Origin: Auanema rhodensis
Lineage: Eukaryota > Nematoda > Chromadorea > Rhabditida > Rhabditidae
Assembly: GCA_964057225.1 (NCBI GenBank)
Contig: CAXKVF010000062.1
Span: forward strand, 15,001-36,236
Direction of reading: 5' to 3'
DNA length: 21,236 nucleotides
The position numbers and the translations under genes are program-made. Positions 9,037 through 21,236 of this stretch are shown in pieces (within the stretch, counting starts at the first letter, position 1; each line of letters opens with the position of its first letter). Below the pieces are notes generated by a model. It made no database searches and was not told where the DNA came from. It was given only the letters and a program-made list of their open reading frames with translations.

Positions 9037-9617
9037 ATTTATATTTTGATTCAGAGGGGTCTGGGGAGAATTCTGACGGTCAAAAAGAAGCAAAAATAAA
9101 CACTTTAGAAAAAATTATGTGACCGTATAAGACCAACTAAATATATATGGATATTTTTTAATACCAACATAGGTTTTAATCAATACCGGAACTGGTATTA
9201 ATAAATACCCAATAGTTTTATTCATGAATAAAGTGTGGTATTTTTCAATACCCTAAACGGTATTTATAAATACCAAGAAAGGTATTGATTAATACCTATA
9301 AGTTTTCGATGCAAATGTTAATACTTTCAACTGTAGAATGATGACAAATGATAGAATAGTGTGTTTTAACACTACTTTGATAAAATTTAAACCAAAAATA
9401 ATGAAAAGAACACTAAAATTAAAAGGTATTTTTTAATACCTTCGAGGGTGTTTATCAATACCGTCAAAGGTATTGAATAATATCCATTAGTTGCAGCATT
9501 AAATTCAAACGTAACTTCCGTTTCAAGCTTCCGGAAGCTCTAAAAAAAATCTGGTAGCCTTACAAGGGCATTACAAAGCTTTTCCCTCAATATTAGGAAA
9601 ATTTCATTTTTTTTGTA
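9037..9617. repeat. Right end of insertion, rich in GGTATT...AATACC palindromes
   Basis: After a relic of the satellite GC core (about 9052-9070), palindromes of the left-end family cluster: 9149-9165, 9194-9209, 9259-9274, 9281-9296, 9425-9440 and looser ones near 9446-9480. The last 100 bases contain AAGCTTCCGGAAGCTC and a T8 run at about 9607-9614. No gene is visible. Confidence 0.7.
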
Positions 9618-9635
9618 AGACAGGTTAGTTTTACC
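9618..9635 (+). repeat. Target-site duplication, right copy
   Basis: AGACAGGTTAGTTTTACC, identical to 17669-17686. One further flanking pattern (GTNAGACAGG) also agrees, so the duplication may be 18-21 bp. Confidence 0.9.
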
Positions 9636-10052
9636 CTACTGTAGACTTGATTGTTGCGATAGTAATCCACCTCAGTACGAGAGGAACAGGTGGTTCTAAC
9701 ATTTGGTTCATGGACTTGGTCGAAAGGCCAATGGTCCGAAGCTACCATTAGTAGGATTATGACTGAACGCCTCTAAATCAGAATCCTACCTAATAATGGT
9801 TACGATAACGTTGCTTCTTGGTGTCGGAAGGCAACTATATCTCGTGTTCACACGAGAGCTTATGCCCTAGTATATAACATATCCGTGAAAGGGAATCTTT
9901 CATGGTTGTTAAAGCCAGAAAACTCTGGTCAACGTCAGGGCGCTAAATCTCTTGTATACGACTTGAGAACTGGTCAAGGTGTTGTATCCAGTAGAGCAGT
10001 CTTTATATACTGCGATCTGTTGAGACTATCCTTTGATTGGATGTTTTGTTTT
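9618..10052 (+). rRNA. 28S rRNA, 3' fragment (domain VI and end of domain V)
   Basis: Conserved 28S sequence resumes here: CAGTACGAGAGGAAC with the sarcin-ricin loop at 9674-9687, then GGATTATGACTGAACGCC, and the terminal CTGCGATCTGTTGAGACTA. Joined to 14620-17686 after removing the duplication, it gives about 3,484 nt, close to the usual nematode length (about 3.5 kb). The 3' end is placed at about 10050 by comparison with other 28S ends and may be off by several bases. In this unit the fragment is separated from the rest of 28S by the insertion. Confidence 0.95.
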
Positions 10053-10063
10053 ATACCTGAAAG

Positions 10064-10203
10064 TATACCTTATTCTTTTTTCAAATAACGTTTTATTGAT
10101 TGTATATAGCGCTAGCAATATTGATACCTTATTAAAAAAAAAGGTATACTTTATTTGTAAGAAAAGGTATACTTTATTTGTAAGAAAAAGTATACTTTAT
10201 TGG
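10064..10203 (+). terminator. Candidate polymerase I termination repeats
   Basis: A 23-bp unit, AAGGTATACTTTATTTGTAA plus GAA, occurs at 10141-10163 and 10164-10186, with a partial third copy at 10187-10203. Inverted partners (GTATACCTTATT at 10064-10075 and ATACCTTATT ending at about 10133) lie between them and the 28S end, so ATACCTT can pair with AAGGTAT across an A-rich loop. Repeated short elements just after 28S are typical of Pol I terminators in other eukaryotes; the assignment here is by position. Confidence 0.4.
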
Positions 10204-10300
10204 AATATTGGGACCATTTTTCAAAAAAAAGCGCATATAAATGGTCACCCGAGAAATTTTATTAAAAAAATCAAAAATTTTGATAAAAATGGCAAATTTT

Positions 10301-10349
10301 ACTTGATTGATTCTGTCAGCGCTGTAGCTTTCCTCAAGGATTAAGCCAT
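10301..10349 (+). pseudogene. 18S 5'-end fragment, sense, variant class B
   Basis: Matches the first bases of 18S (TTGATTGATTCTGTCAGCGC) and then reads GTAGCTTTCCTCAAGGATTAAGCC where the real gene has GTATGCTCAAGTAAAAGATTAAGCC. It is a short copy of a different 18S version, not a functional gene. Confidence 0.8.
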
Positions 10350-10530
10350 ATCGGGAAATTTTTCAAAACATATTTCATATATAGTGTAAAATATGTAAAA
10401 AGAGTCAGAAAATAGAATAAGACTACTCTGAAAAATAGTTTTGAAAAAAAAAATTTGCATATTTTTTCAAAAATTTCCATAATTTTTGACTAGAAAAAAT
10501 TTTTGGTGGGTTGGCGGTTAGGCTAAAAAA

Positions 10531-10599
10531 GTTCAACTTTCTACATGCATGGCTTAATCTTTTACTTGAGCATACAGCGCTGACAGAATCAATCAAGTA
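10531..10599 (-). pseudogene. 18S 5'-end fragment, antisense, class A
   Basis: The reverse complement matches the 18S start through GGCTTAATC and CATGCATG, then diverges. It carries the class A form found in the intact gene. Confidence 0.8.
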
Positions 10600-10634
10600 C
10601 GTGAAAAAAAAATTTTGTGGTCGGTGAGCGGTTG

Positions 10635-10686
10635 GCATGGCTTAATCCTTGACGAAAGCTACAGCGCTGACAGAATCAATCGAGTA
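10635..10686 (-). pseudogene. 18S 5'-end fragment, antisense, class B
   Basis: The reverse complement begins TACTCGATTGATTCTGTCAG and carries the class B form (GTAGCTTTCGTCAAGGATTAAGCC). It is nearly identical to 10828-10879. Confidence 0.8.
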
Positions 10687-10827
10687 AAAAAAAAAAATTT
10701 TGTTTCTCAATTCAAATGTTTAAACTCTTTAAAAAGGTGTAAAAAATGTTTTGAGAGTATCGTGAAAACAAGTTTGAAAAAAAATTTTTTTTGGACTTGG
10801 AAATTTTTTTTGGTCTCTGAGCCATTC

Positions 10828-10879
10828 GCATGGCTTAATCCTTGACGAAAGCTACAGCGCTGACAGAATCAATCGAGTA
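10828..10879 (-). pseudogene. 18S 5'-end fragment, antisense, class B
   Basis: Second antisense class B fragment. Its left flank GAGCCATTCGCATGG looks like a longer fragment with an internal deletion, since the 11113-11206 copy keeps the intervening bases. Confidence 0.8.
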
Positions 10880-11112
10880 AAAAAAAAAAATTTTGTTTCT
10901 CAATTCAAATGTTTAAACTCTTTAAAAATGTGTAAAAAATGTTTTGAGAGTATCGTGAAAACAAGTTGGAAAAAAAATTTTTTTGAACTTGAAAATTTTT
11001 TTTGGACTTGGAAATTTTTTTGGGACTTGGAAATTTTTTTTTGGACTTGGAATTTTTTTTTGGATTTAGAAATTTTTTTTGGACTTGGAAATTTTTTTGG
11101 TCTCTGAGCTGT

Positions 11113-11206
11113 GAGCCTTTCGCAATTTCTCAAAAATGATGAACTTTATACATGCATGGCTTAATCTTTTACTTGAGCATACAGCGCTGACAGAATCAAT
11201 CAAGTA
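11113..11206 (-). pseudogene. 18S 5'-end fragment, antisense, class A, about 90 nt
   Basis: Reverse complement of roughly the first 90 bases of 18S, up to GCGAACGGCTC, with about two mismatches at its inner end (CCTTTCGCAA against CCGTTCGCAG). Confidence 0.85.
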
Positions 11207-11353
11207 AAAAAAAAAATTTTGTTTCTCAATTCAGATGTTAAAACTCTTTAAAAATGTGTAAAAAAATGTTTTGAGAGTATCGTGAAAACATGTTGGAAAA
11301 AAAATTTTTTTTGGACTTTGAAATTTTTTTTGGTCTCTGAGCTGTGAGAATAT

Positions 11354-11439
11354 CGCAGTTTCTCAAAAATGATGAACTTTATACATGCATGGCTTAATCT
11401 TTTACTTGAGCATACAGCGCTGACAGAATCAATCAAGTA
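11354..11439 (-). pseudogene. 18S 5'-end fragment, antisense, 82-nt perfect match
   Basis: Positions 11354-11435 are the exact reverse complement of 12255-12336 by direct reading, from the TGATTGATTC start through GAAACTGCG. It lies about 820 bases upstream of the gene. Confidence 0.9.
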
Positions 11440-11494
11440 AATGAGAGAGAAACGAAATTTTGATACATATGTCTTCGGGGAAGTATTTCTGAAT

Positions 11495-11965
11495 AAAAAT
11501 TTTTTTTTCGCAATTTTGCAGGGAGAAAAATTTTTTAGTGAATTTTTACAAGGGAAAAAATTTTTTTTGAATTTTTACAGGGAAAAATTTTTTTTTGTGT
11601 ATTTTTGCAGGAAAACATTTTTTTCGTGTATTTTTGCAGGAAAAAAATTTTTTTCGTGTATTTTTGCAGGAAAAGTAGTTTCTTCGTGTATTTTTGCAGG
11701 AAAACTTTTTTTTCGTGTATTTATACATGAAAACTTTTTCTTTGTGTATTTTTGCAGGATTAATTTTTTTTCGTGTATTTTTGCAGGAATGTAGTTTCTT
11801 CGTGTCTTTTTGCAAGAAAAATTTTTTTTCGTGTATTTATACATGAAAAGTTTTTCTTTGTGTATTTTTGCAGGAAAAGTAGTTTCTTCGTGTATTTTTG
11901 CAGGAAAAGTAGTTTCTTCGTGTATTTTTGCAGGAAAAGTAATTTACATAGTATTTTTACTGGAA
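11495..11965 (+). repeat. 29-30-nt tandem array (about 16 units) upstream of 18S
   Basis: The unit is close to CGTGTATTTTTGCAGGAAAA followed by a variable T-rich stretch. Two units carry a TATTTATACATGAAAA variant, and these recur 120 bases apart (about 11718 and 11838), hinting at a 4-unit block. Because 30 is a multiple of three, several frames stay open on both strands; the repeating ten-residue peptides are not taken as proteins. Position just before 18S fits an rDNA enhancer/spacer-promoter array. Each unit contains TTTTTGCAG, which resembles a nematode 3' splice site. Confidence 0.88.
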
Positions 11966-12250
11966 TGTTTCATCAGAATATAAACATTATGAAATAATAT
12001 CTGAAGATTGTTACACTATTCACCGAAACGATTTCACAATCGTAAGGTAGCAGGAGAAAATTTTTACAATAATTTTCGTTATCTGCAATTTTACTTGTTC
12101 ACATTGAAAAATGTGAATATTTTCTATATTGTGTCGTTTCTGTGTGATTTTTCAACTTTCCTAATTTTTTTTGGTGAATTGTGAAAAAAAAATTATTCTA
12201 CTTCTCGATATTTATATTGTTTAGTAAGAAATAATGGATTCTCTATTGCG

Positions 12251-13345
12251 AATCTGATTGATTCTGTCAGCGCTGTATGCTCAAGTAAAAGATTAAGCCA
12301 TGCATGTATAAAGTTCATCATTTTTGAGAAACTGCGAACGGCTCATTAGAGCAGATATGATTTTTCTCGATTTCTATGGATAACTGTGGTAATTCTGGAG
12401 CTAATACATGCTTAATAGTTGTTCTTCTTCCAAGTTCAACGCAGTTATTAGTACAAACCAATTTTATGTTTGTTGACTCTGAATAACCCAGTTAATCGAC
12501 GGTTTTACTGTCGATGTTCGAGATTAATGTTTGCCCTATCAACCTGATGGTAATATAGAGTTTTACCATGGTTATCACGGGTAACGGAGAATTAGGGTTC
12601 GACTCCGGAGAGGGAGCCTTAGAAACGGCTACCACATCCAAGGAAGGCAGCAGGCGCGTAACTTATCCACTACTTCAGTGAGATAGTAACTAAAAATAAA
12701 AAGATCAATCTTTTTAGATTGATTATTTCAATGAGCTGAGCTTAAATAGCTCTACAAGGACCCAGTGGAGGGCAAGTCTGGTGCCAGCAGCCGCGGTAAT
12801 TCCAGCTCCACTAGTGTAAAACGTTATTGCTGTAGTTAAAAAGCTCGTAGTTGGATCTGAGGCATTTTCTGTGATACGGCTTGCCGGTAATCATAGATGT
12901 GTCTATTTTGTCGGTTTTGTGTATGTACTTCGGTGTGTATACTGGCTGGCGAGTTTACTTTGAATAAATCAAAGCGCTCAAAGCAAGCGATTGCTTGTAT
13001 GTGCTATCATGGAATAATAAAAGAGGACTTCGGTTCTATTTATTGGTTTAAGAGTCGAATTAATGATTAATAGGGACAATTCGGGGGCATTCGTATCCCT
13101 GCGCGAGAGGTGAAATTCGTGGACCGTAGGGGGACGCTCAAAAGCGAAAGCAATTGCCAAGAATGTCTTCTTTAATCAAGAACGAAAGTCAGAGGTTCGA
13201 AGGCGATTAGATACCGCCCTAGTTCTGACCGTAAACTATGCCATCTAGCGATCCGGAGGAGTATTCGTGCTTCATCGGGGAGCTTCCCGGAACGAAAGTT
13301 TTTCGGTTCTGGGGGTAGTATGGTTGCAAAGCTGAAACTTAAAGA

Positions 13346-13379
<34 letters not shown>

Positions 13380-13811
13380 GCGGCTTAATTTGACTCAACA
13401 CGGGAAAACTCACCCGGCCCGGACACCAGTAGGATTGACAGGTTGATAGCTCTTTCTCGATTGGTGGTTGGTGGTGCATGGCCGTTCTTAGTTGGTGGAG
13501 CGATTTGTCTGGTTTATTCCGATAACGAGCGAGACTCTAGTCTACTAAATAGTTAGTGAATTTTTTGGTTCATATAACTTCTTAGAGGGATAAGCGGTGT
13601 TTAACCGCACGAGATTGAGCGATAACAGGTCTGTGATGCCCTTAGATGTCCGGGGCTGCACGCGCGCTACACTGGAGGATGCAACTGGTTTTCCATGGCT
13701 GAAAGGTTTTGGTAATCCGTTGAAATTCTTCCGTGACCGGGATTGGGAATTGTAATTATTTCCCATGAACGAGGAATTCCTAGTAAGTGTGAGTCATCAA
13801 CTCGCGCTGAT

Positions 13812-13846
<35 letters not shown>

Positions 13847-13998
13847 GTCCGGAACTGAGCTTATTCGAGAAACATGAGGACAATGGTTGTTGGGCTTCGG
13901 CTTTACTTCCGTAGAAATCATTTTGATCGCATTGGCTTGAACCGGGCAAAAGTCGTAACAAGGTACCTGTAGGTGAACCTGCAGGTGGATCATCGCTG
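12251..13998 (+). rRNA. 18S small-subunit rRNA
   Basis: Complete gene. It starts at about CTGATTGATTCTGTCAGCGC and contains the universal blocks GTGCCAGCAGCCGCGGTAAT (about 12781), GAAATTGACGGAAGGGCACC, GTACACACCGCCCGTCGC and the 3' end GTAGGTGAACCTGCAGG...GGATCAT. Length about 1,748 nt, as expected for a nematode. The start and end are placed by comparison with known termini. No insertion or truncation is seen. The first bases (AATCTGATTG) differ slightly from the spacer fragments (ACTTGATTG). Confidence 0.98.
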
Positions 13999-14257
13999 AA
14001 TTTTTTCAAATCCAGCTTTAGCTACACATATTTTTAAAATGGTAACATTTAAAAAATGTAGCTTACTAAAACTAGACTTATCAAGGTGCTATACGATCTG
14101 AGTTGATCATTAGTCGAGATCATATAATCAGATATAGCTTAAAAAGTATCTCTTGCGATACTGCCTTGTGCTGCCGGTATGGTTGAAATACACCCCACCT
14201 TAATTCCTTTTTAGGAGGCACAATTTGTTGTATAATAACTTGTTTATAAAAAATTTA
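13999..14257 (+). other. Internal transcribed spacer 1
   Basis: AT-rich spacer between 18S and 5.8S, about 260 nt, short for ITS1. No internal gene. Confidence 0.9.
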
Positions 14258-14413
14258 AAACTAGCTCTAGCGATGGATCGGTTGATTCACGTCTCGATGA
14301 AAAACGCAGCTAGCTGCGATATTTGCTATGAATTGCAGACGCTTTGAATAGTAAAATTTTGAACGCACAGCATCCTTTGAATTTATTCTTAGGGTACGCC
14401 TAGTTCAGGGTTT
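14258..14413 (+). rRNA. 5.8S rRNA
   Basis: Conserved CGATGGATCGGTTGATTC, GATGAAAAACGCAGCTAGCT and GAATTGCAGACGCTTTGAAT blocks, and the 3' end near CTAGTTCAGGGTTT. Length about 155 nt. The ends are estimated. Confidence 0.95.
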
Positions 14414-14619
14414 CTTTCATAATTTGAATTTATTCAAAAAGTCGGTTAGCCATTGTCACCAGACATTGCCTATCCTAGTAACGAAATTTGCATCATTGAC
14501 TTGCTTTTTGCTAGTCTACATGCATTTCTCTAAATACTGTTTGGTTATTCATATTCTTGAAGAGGAATCTGTTTAATAGTCCTGATAAGCAGTATTTGAT
14601 GAAATGTCTTAAATGTAAA
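14414..14619 (+). other. Internal transcribed spacer 2
   Basis: About 205 nt of AT-rich sequence between 5.8S and 28S, flanked by the segments that pair 5.8S with the 28S 5' end. Confidence 0.9.
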
Positions 14620-17686
<3,067 letters not shown>

Positions 17687-20600
17687 GCCCATGGCGGGGG
17701 TATTGATGTATACCCTTCCGGTACCGTTCAAAAAATTTTTTTCACGTGGTACGTGAACCAAAGGGTTATATGTATTCTGATGCGCTGAAGCCGAAACTGT
17801 TGTTGAAAAAATTCTAGCTCTTCCCTGTAAGGAGTTATTCATTAAAAAGGTGAAGTGGTGTTAATTAAAACCGTCGTTATCAAAAACATACTTTATTGCC
17901 AAATAAAGTCATTTCTAGCTTGAAGTGAGTGTATACAATGTATCTCAGGACGTCTGTAAAGTTTTCATCACAATTTATCGTGTTTTGAGCTTCTGAATCC
18001 GTCAATTTGCACGATAAAAAGCACATTATCGTAAATCAAAAATTCATCTTCAATATTCTCTCAAAATGTGTTTCATACCTTAAAATGAGCTTAGAAACCG
18101 ATTCTTATTCATTTTAGAGAGAAAAAAAAGATATTTTTTCCTTTTTTGGGCATTTCTTGAAAATGGTATTAAATAATACCCTCAATTTTAAAATGACCAT
18201 ATCTCAGTCAGAAATAGGTTTTTTGGTCTCAAAATTAGTTTGTAGAGGTTTCTCGATGTCAGAAACCCCATGGCACCTTCAGGTTCTTCAGATTCTGAAA
18301 TTTTTTTTTGAGGGTATTTTTTTATACCATTTTCAAAAAATCGACGTAACTCGGTCAGAAGTTGGTTTTTCCGGTCTCAAAACGTGTATTTCTAGGTTTT
18401 CCGATGTCAGAAACCCTATGGTACTATTTAAATTTTCTAATTCTGAAATTTTTTTTGAGGGTATTTTTTAATACCCATTTTGGAAAATGGTCCTAAAATA
18501 GGCAAAAATGACGTTTTCACGCATTCTAAAGTAGTTTTTCGTACTCTACGTGAAATTTAGAATCAGAATCATCTATAATATGGGAAAGTGTGAAAAAAAG
18601 TTAGGTTCGAAATTTTCACATAAGGGTCCCCCCCATGGTGATGGAATTCTGAGGTATTGATGACGTCGTATCTGGGGTTCCAGATGTCGAATCGTTCTGA
18701 ATTTTTGGCTGTAAGGTTCTTTTATTTTTAGTAAAGTGTAGCCAAAATTGGTACAGATCGACATGGTAGAAATCGAGATCTGATGTGGTGGGTATTGTTT
18801 GGGTGCGAGGAGGGTATTAATTAATACCCTAACCATGAGTTGTAAAACTGGTTGGTTTTACGGCGTCCTTATGAGCGAAATCTTCAGATGGCCATATCTC
18901 AGGCGAGACTGAATGAATCTGCTCCATTTTTTGCATAGAGGCCTGTGTGAGGATGTAGATGAAGTGGTATTTTTTTGGTGAAGGTTGAAGTGCCGCGTAT
19001 AAGGGATTCTGGAGGTAGTTTTTGGCGTAAAACTGGCGATGTGTTACGTCCTCCATAGACCCAGAAATTCGAGTCGTTATGCTGGTATCAGAATCGTGTG
19101 CTTTGTTGTTAGTTTTGTTGTTAGGCATGGGAATCGATGATTTGTGGTAGGATTCTGGAGCGGTGACGTCGGTGGACGTCGGTTGACGCTATATGCTGAT
19201 GGGTGCTGTGGATCTGCGGTTGGGGGAGGAGTTGTGTGGTTCTTTCTTCAACATTAGTTAGAAGAGGTAGCTGGTAGAGTAGTAGCAACAAAACTGACGA
19301 TGAATGAGGGTGTTATAGTGATGCAACCTTATGTGCCATATGTGAGTGGTGACCTCTTTTTATGGGTCACGCTCGGATTCTGAAGTGACCTTTCGTCATG
19401 AAAGTAACTTTTGAATGTTCTGTAGGAGTGAAGCGTGTAGATAATCGGGGCTAGCCGCCCCCGCACCCCCGCTACTGTTTTGTTTCGGGGGCTGCCGCCC
19501 CCGCACCCCCGCTTTTTTAATATTCTCCACTTCTATAATTCTGAAATATGCTTATCAGATAAAGTATTCCCATGTAGATTTTTGTGTTCAGCGTGTTTGA
19601 AAACTTATAAATCCATAATTTCTATTGATTCCGACATGATAGAAGCTTTTACTGGGGGATGTATCAAAATTGATACATGGTAAAACCTGTTCAGAAAAGT
19701 AGGTAAGGGGGGACCCTTATGTGAAAAAAATAGAAAAAATATTTTTTCTTCAAATCAATCTAATTTCATTATATTCGTGTTCAGCGTTTTTGAAAACCTA
19801 TAAATCCATAATTTTATATGATTCCGACATAATAGAAGCTTTTACTTGAAGGATGTATCAAAATGGATACACATTTTGTTTTTTACCCTAAGGGAAAGTC
19901 AAAAAAAAAGTTGTTCCAAATGGTCTGAAAACATTATATTCGTGTTCAGCGTGTATGAAAACATGAGAATACATCTTTACAAGTGATTTGAACATAATCC
20001 AGGCTTTACTGGTGAGATGTATCAAAATTGATACACAATTTGTTTTTACCCAAAATTGGTAAAAAAAAAGTTTTTCCAAATCAGCCAATTTTAAGGCAAT
20101 CTGTTCGATATGATAAAAAAAGACCAACTTCGAAGTATGAGCTCAATCGGAAATGATCTGCTTGAGTTATGAGCATTTTAGTTGAAGAGTGTATCAAATT
20201 TGATACATGGTAACCTGTTAGGTTTACCCAAACCCGAAAACGGCCATTTTTTTGAAGTTTGACGAGTCACAACTCGGCTCATATAAAAGATTGGGGTGTG
20301 ATTTTTCGCAGGTGATCTTATATTTGGAGCGCCTATCGATCTGTGAAAAAAGGAAATCGATCGGTGAATCGCGAATGAAAATGTATCAAATTTGATACAG
20401 GGTAAAACTTTTAAGTTTTAATCTCTCCATCGACTCCCGATTTCTGAGGGGGTTCCGATTATGCTGTTTAAATCAGTTTAGCATTTCTGGATGTATTTCA
20501 ACGAGTTAGAACGATTAAACATGTTTGCAGAGTGATCGGATGAGGTTGAAATGAGTTATGAGAAAAAACAGTGATATTTGAAAAAGTAGGTAAGGGGGGA

Positions 20601-21236
20601 CCCTTATGTGAAAAAATGTTCGGAAAAAAAAGTTGTTTTTGTTTTTGTTTTCTTTTCTTTTTCAAAGATTTAGAGTTTTTATAAAAAGAATTCCCCTTTC
20701 TACAGTAGCATGCAAATTTTCATGAAAAAAATAGAGTGGATCAAAAGTTACATTAGGGTCCCGTATACGGGACGTTTTCATATGTGTAAAAACGGTCCAG
20801 TTTTAACACACTGGTTTTTCAGTCCATTATAAGGTAAAACGCTGCTTTTTAAACCTTCGTAGCGTAATGAAAAATGATGATTTCTTGAATGTTAAAGTTT
20901 TCATTCATAGTTCTCAATAGTATCTACGTACTTATGAAGAAAAAATAGAAAAATAATTCTCCGGAAGTAAGTTTCATTGAGCGTCCCGTATAAGGGACAT
21001 TATGGTAAAAATTATAAGGGGGTTAAAACATATCATTGTTAACCAAAACGTCTGAAACTAAAATTTTCTATTACAATGAATATGTAGTTCTATCATGCAT
21101 ATGCATGTTATAAAGACTTTTTAGACGTATTTCAACGAGTTAGAACGAGATTAAACCCGAGTTATAAGGAAAAACAGTGGTATTTGAAAAAATAGGTAAG
21201 GGTGAAAAAATGTTCGAAAAAAATGTTCCAATCGCC
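17687..21236. mobile_element. Second copy of the insertion (first 3.55 kb)
   Basis: Same sequence as 16-3570. I count about eleven one-base run-length differences (net -5) and no substitutions by eye. All repeats described for 16-3570 recur, including the five TGTATCAAAWTTGATACA palindromes, GC module 1, the 147-bp duplication and the 99-aa minus-strand frame (18829-19128). The window ends inside it. Confidence 0.95.

Larger units (their letters stand above)
16..9617. mobile_element. 9.6 kb insertion inside the 28S rRNA gene
   Basis: This sequence separates two halves of a 28S gene that otherwise join perfectly. The 5' half ends ...agacaggttagttttacc at 17686 and the 3' half resumes with the same 18 bases at 9618-9635. 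The duplication is what target-primed or staggered-cut insertion leaves. The element is AT-rich and holds degenerate repeats (16-4200), a spliced minus-strand gene (4344-6297), a 281-bp satellite (6359-9036) and a palindrome-rich right end. I see no RT, endonuclease, transposase or integrase domain, so it is either non-autonomous, a composite of nested elements, or of an unknown class. The site is not the R1 or R2 site, and as I recall R4 lies elsewhere too; rDNA insertions in this 3' part of 28S are rare. Orientation is unknown. A T-run just inside the right end could be a reverse-oriented tail. Confidence 0.85.
10687..11440 (+). repeat. Spacer repeats of 190-330 bp, each ending in an antisense 18S fragment
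   Basis: Three units begin after each antisense fragment with a long A-run, AATTTTGTTTCTCAATTCA, AAACTCTTTAAAAA and TTTTGAGAGTATCGTGAAAAC. They pass through A/T runs (in the middle unit five or six GGACTTGGAAATTTTTT subrepeats) and end with TTGGTCTCTGAGC and the next 18S fragment. Fragment ends fall at 10686, 10879, 11206 and 11439. Lys- and Phe-rich frames here are by-products of the runs. Confidence 0.85.
10053..12250 (+). other. Intergenic spacer plus 5' external transcribed spacer
   Basis: About 2.2 kb between the 28S end and the 18S start. It contains, in order, candidate terminators, copies of the 18S 5' end (one sense, five antisense) within larger A/T-run repeats, a 30-nt tandem array, and about 290 bases of unique AT-rich sequence (11965-12250) that should include the ETS. 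The polymerase I start cannot be placed by eye. Confidence 0.85.

Noticed and set aside
16-9617. Classical R1/R2/R4 non-LTR retrotransposon
   Set aside because: The insertion site differs and no RT or endonuclease motifs are visible in any frame.
16-9617. Group I or group II intron
   Set aside because: The 18-bp duplication of flanking exon sequence is not expected for an intron, and no recognisable conserved core was seen; length and repeat content also argue against it.
10900-11133. Lys-rich minus-strand frame
   Set aside because: It follows A/T-run subrepeats and antisense 18S sequence; no protein-like features.
11441-11844. Open frames of 89-117 codons on both strands encoding ten-residue repeats
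   Set aside because: They arise because the tandem unit is 30 nt long; several frames stay open and the peptides are low complexity.

Overview
The window is nuclear ribosomal DNA from a eukaryote, almost certainly a nematode. The 18S gene opens with the nematode form TGATTGATTCTGTCAGC instead of the general animal TGGTTGATCCTGCCAG, its length (about 1,748 nt) fits nematodes, and the one spliced gene has many introns of about 40-47 nt with TTTTCAG-like acceptors. The species cannot be fixed from what I can see.

Layout, read as one circularly permuted tandem unit of about 17.67 kb: (1) positions 16-9617 are a 9.6 kb AT-rich insertion lying inside the 28S gene; (2) 9618-10052 is the 3' end of 28S, including the sarcin-ricin loop; (3) 10053-12250 is the intergenic spacer/5' ETS, with candidate hairpin terminators, repeats carrying mostly antisense copies of the 18S 5' end, and a 30-nt tandem array; (4) 12251-13998 is 18S, followed by ITS1, 5.8S (about 14258-14413), ITS2 and the 5' seven-eighths of 28S (14620-17686); (5) from 17687 the same insertion starts again and runs to the window end. 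Positions 1-3570 and 17672-21236 are therefore the same sequence, differing only by single-base run-length changes.

The insertion sits between the peptidyl-transferase segment and the sarcin-ricin loop and is bounded by an 18-bp direct repeat of 28S sequence. The classical R2 and R1 target regions are empty. I find no reverse transcriptase, transposase or integrase. Its left 4.2 kb is degenerate repeats and palindromes. Its middle (4344-6297, minus strand) holds a previously hidden gene of 11 exons, predicted at about 496 aa, with a duplicated Cys-His cluster and no family that I recognise. Next comes a 281-bp satellite with a three-monomer higher-order pattern (about 6359-9036), then a palindrome-rich right end.

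The pieces work together as follows. The rRNA genes look intact in sequence, but the large-subunit RNA is split by the insertion in both units seen here. Either uninterrupted units exist elsewhere, the RNA is processed in pieces, or the insertion is removed. The antisense 18S pieces in the spacer could pair with the start of 18S in a read-through transcript. Small run-length errors are visible throughout, so the three frame breaks in the spliced gene are probably sequencing errors rather than decay.
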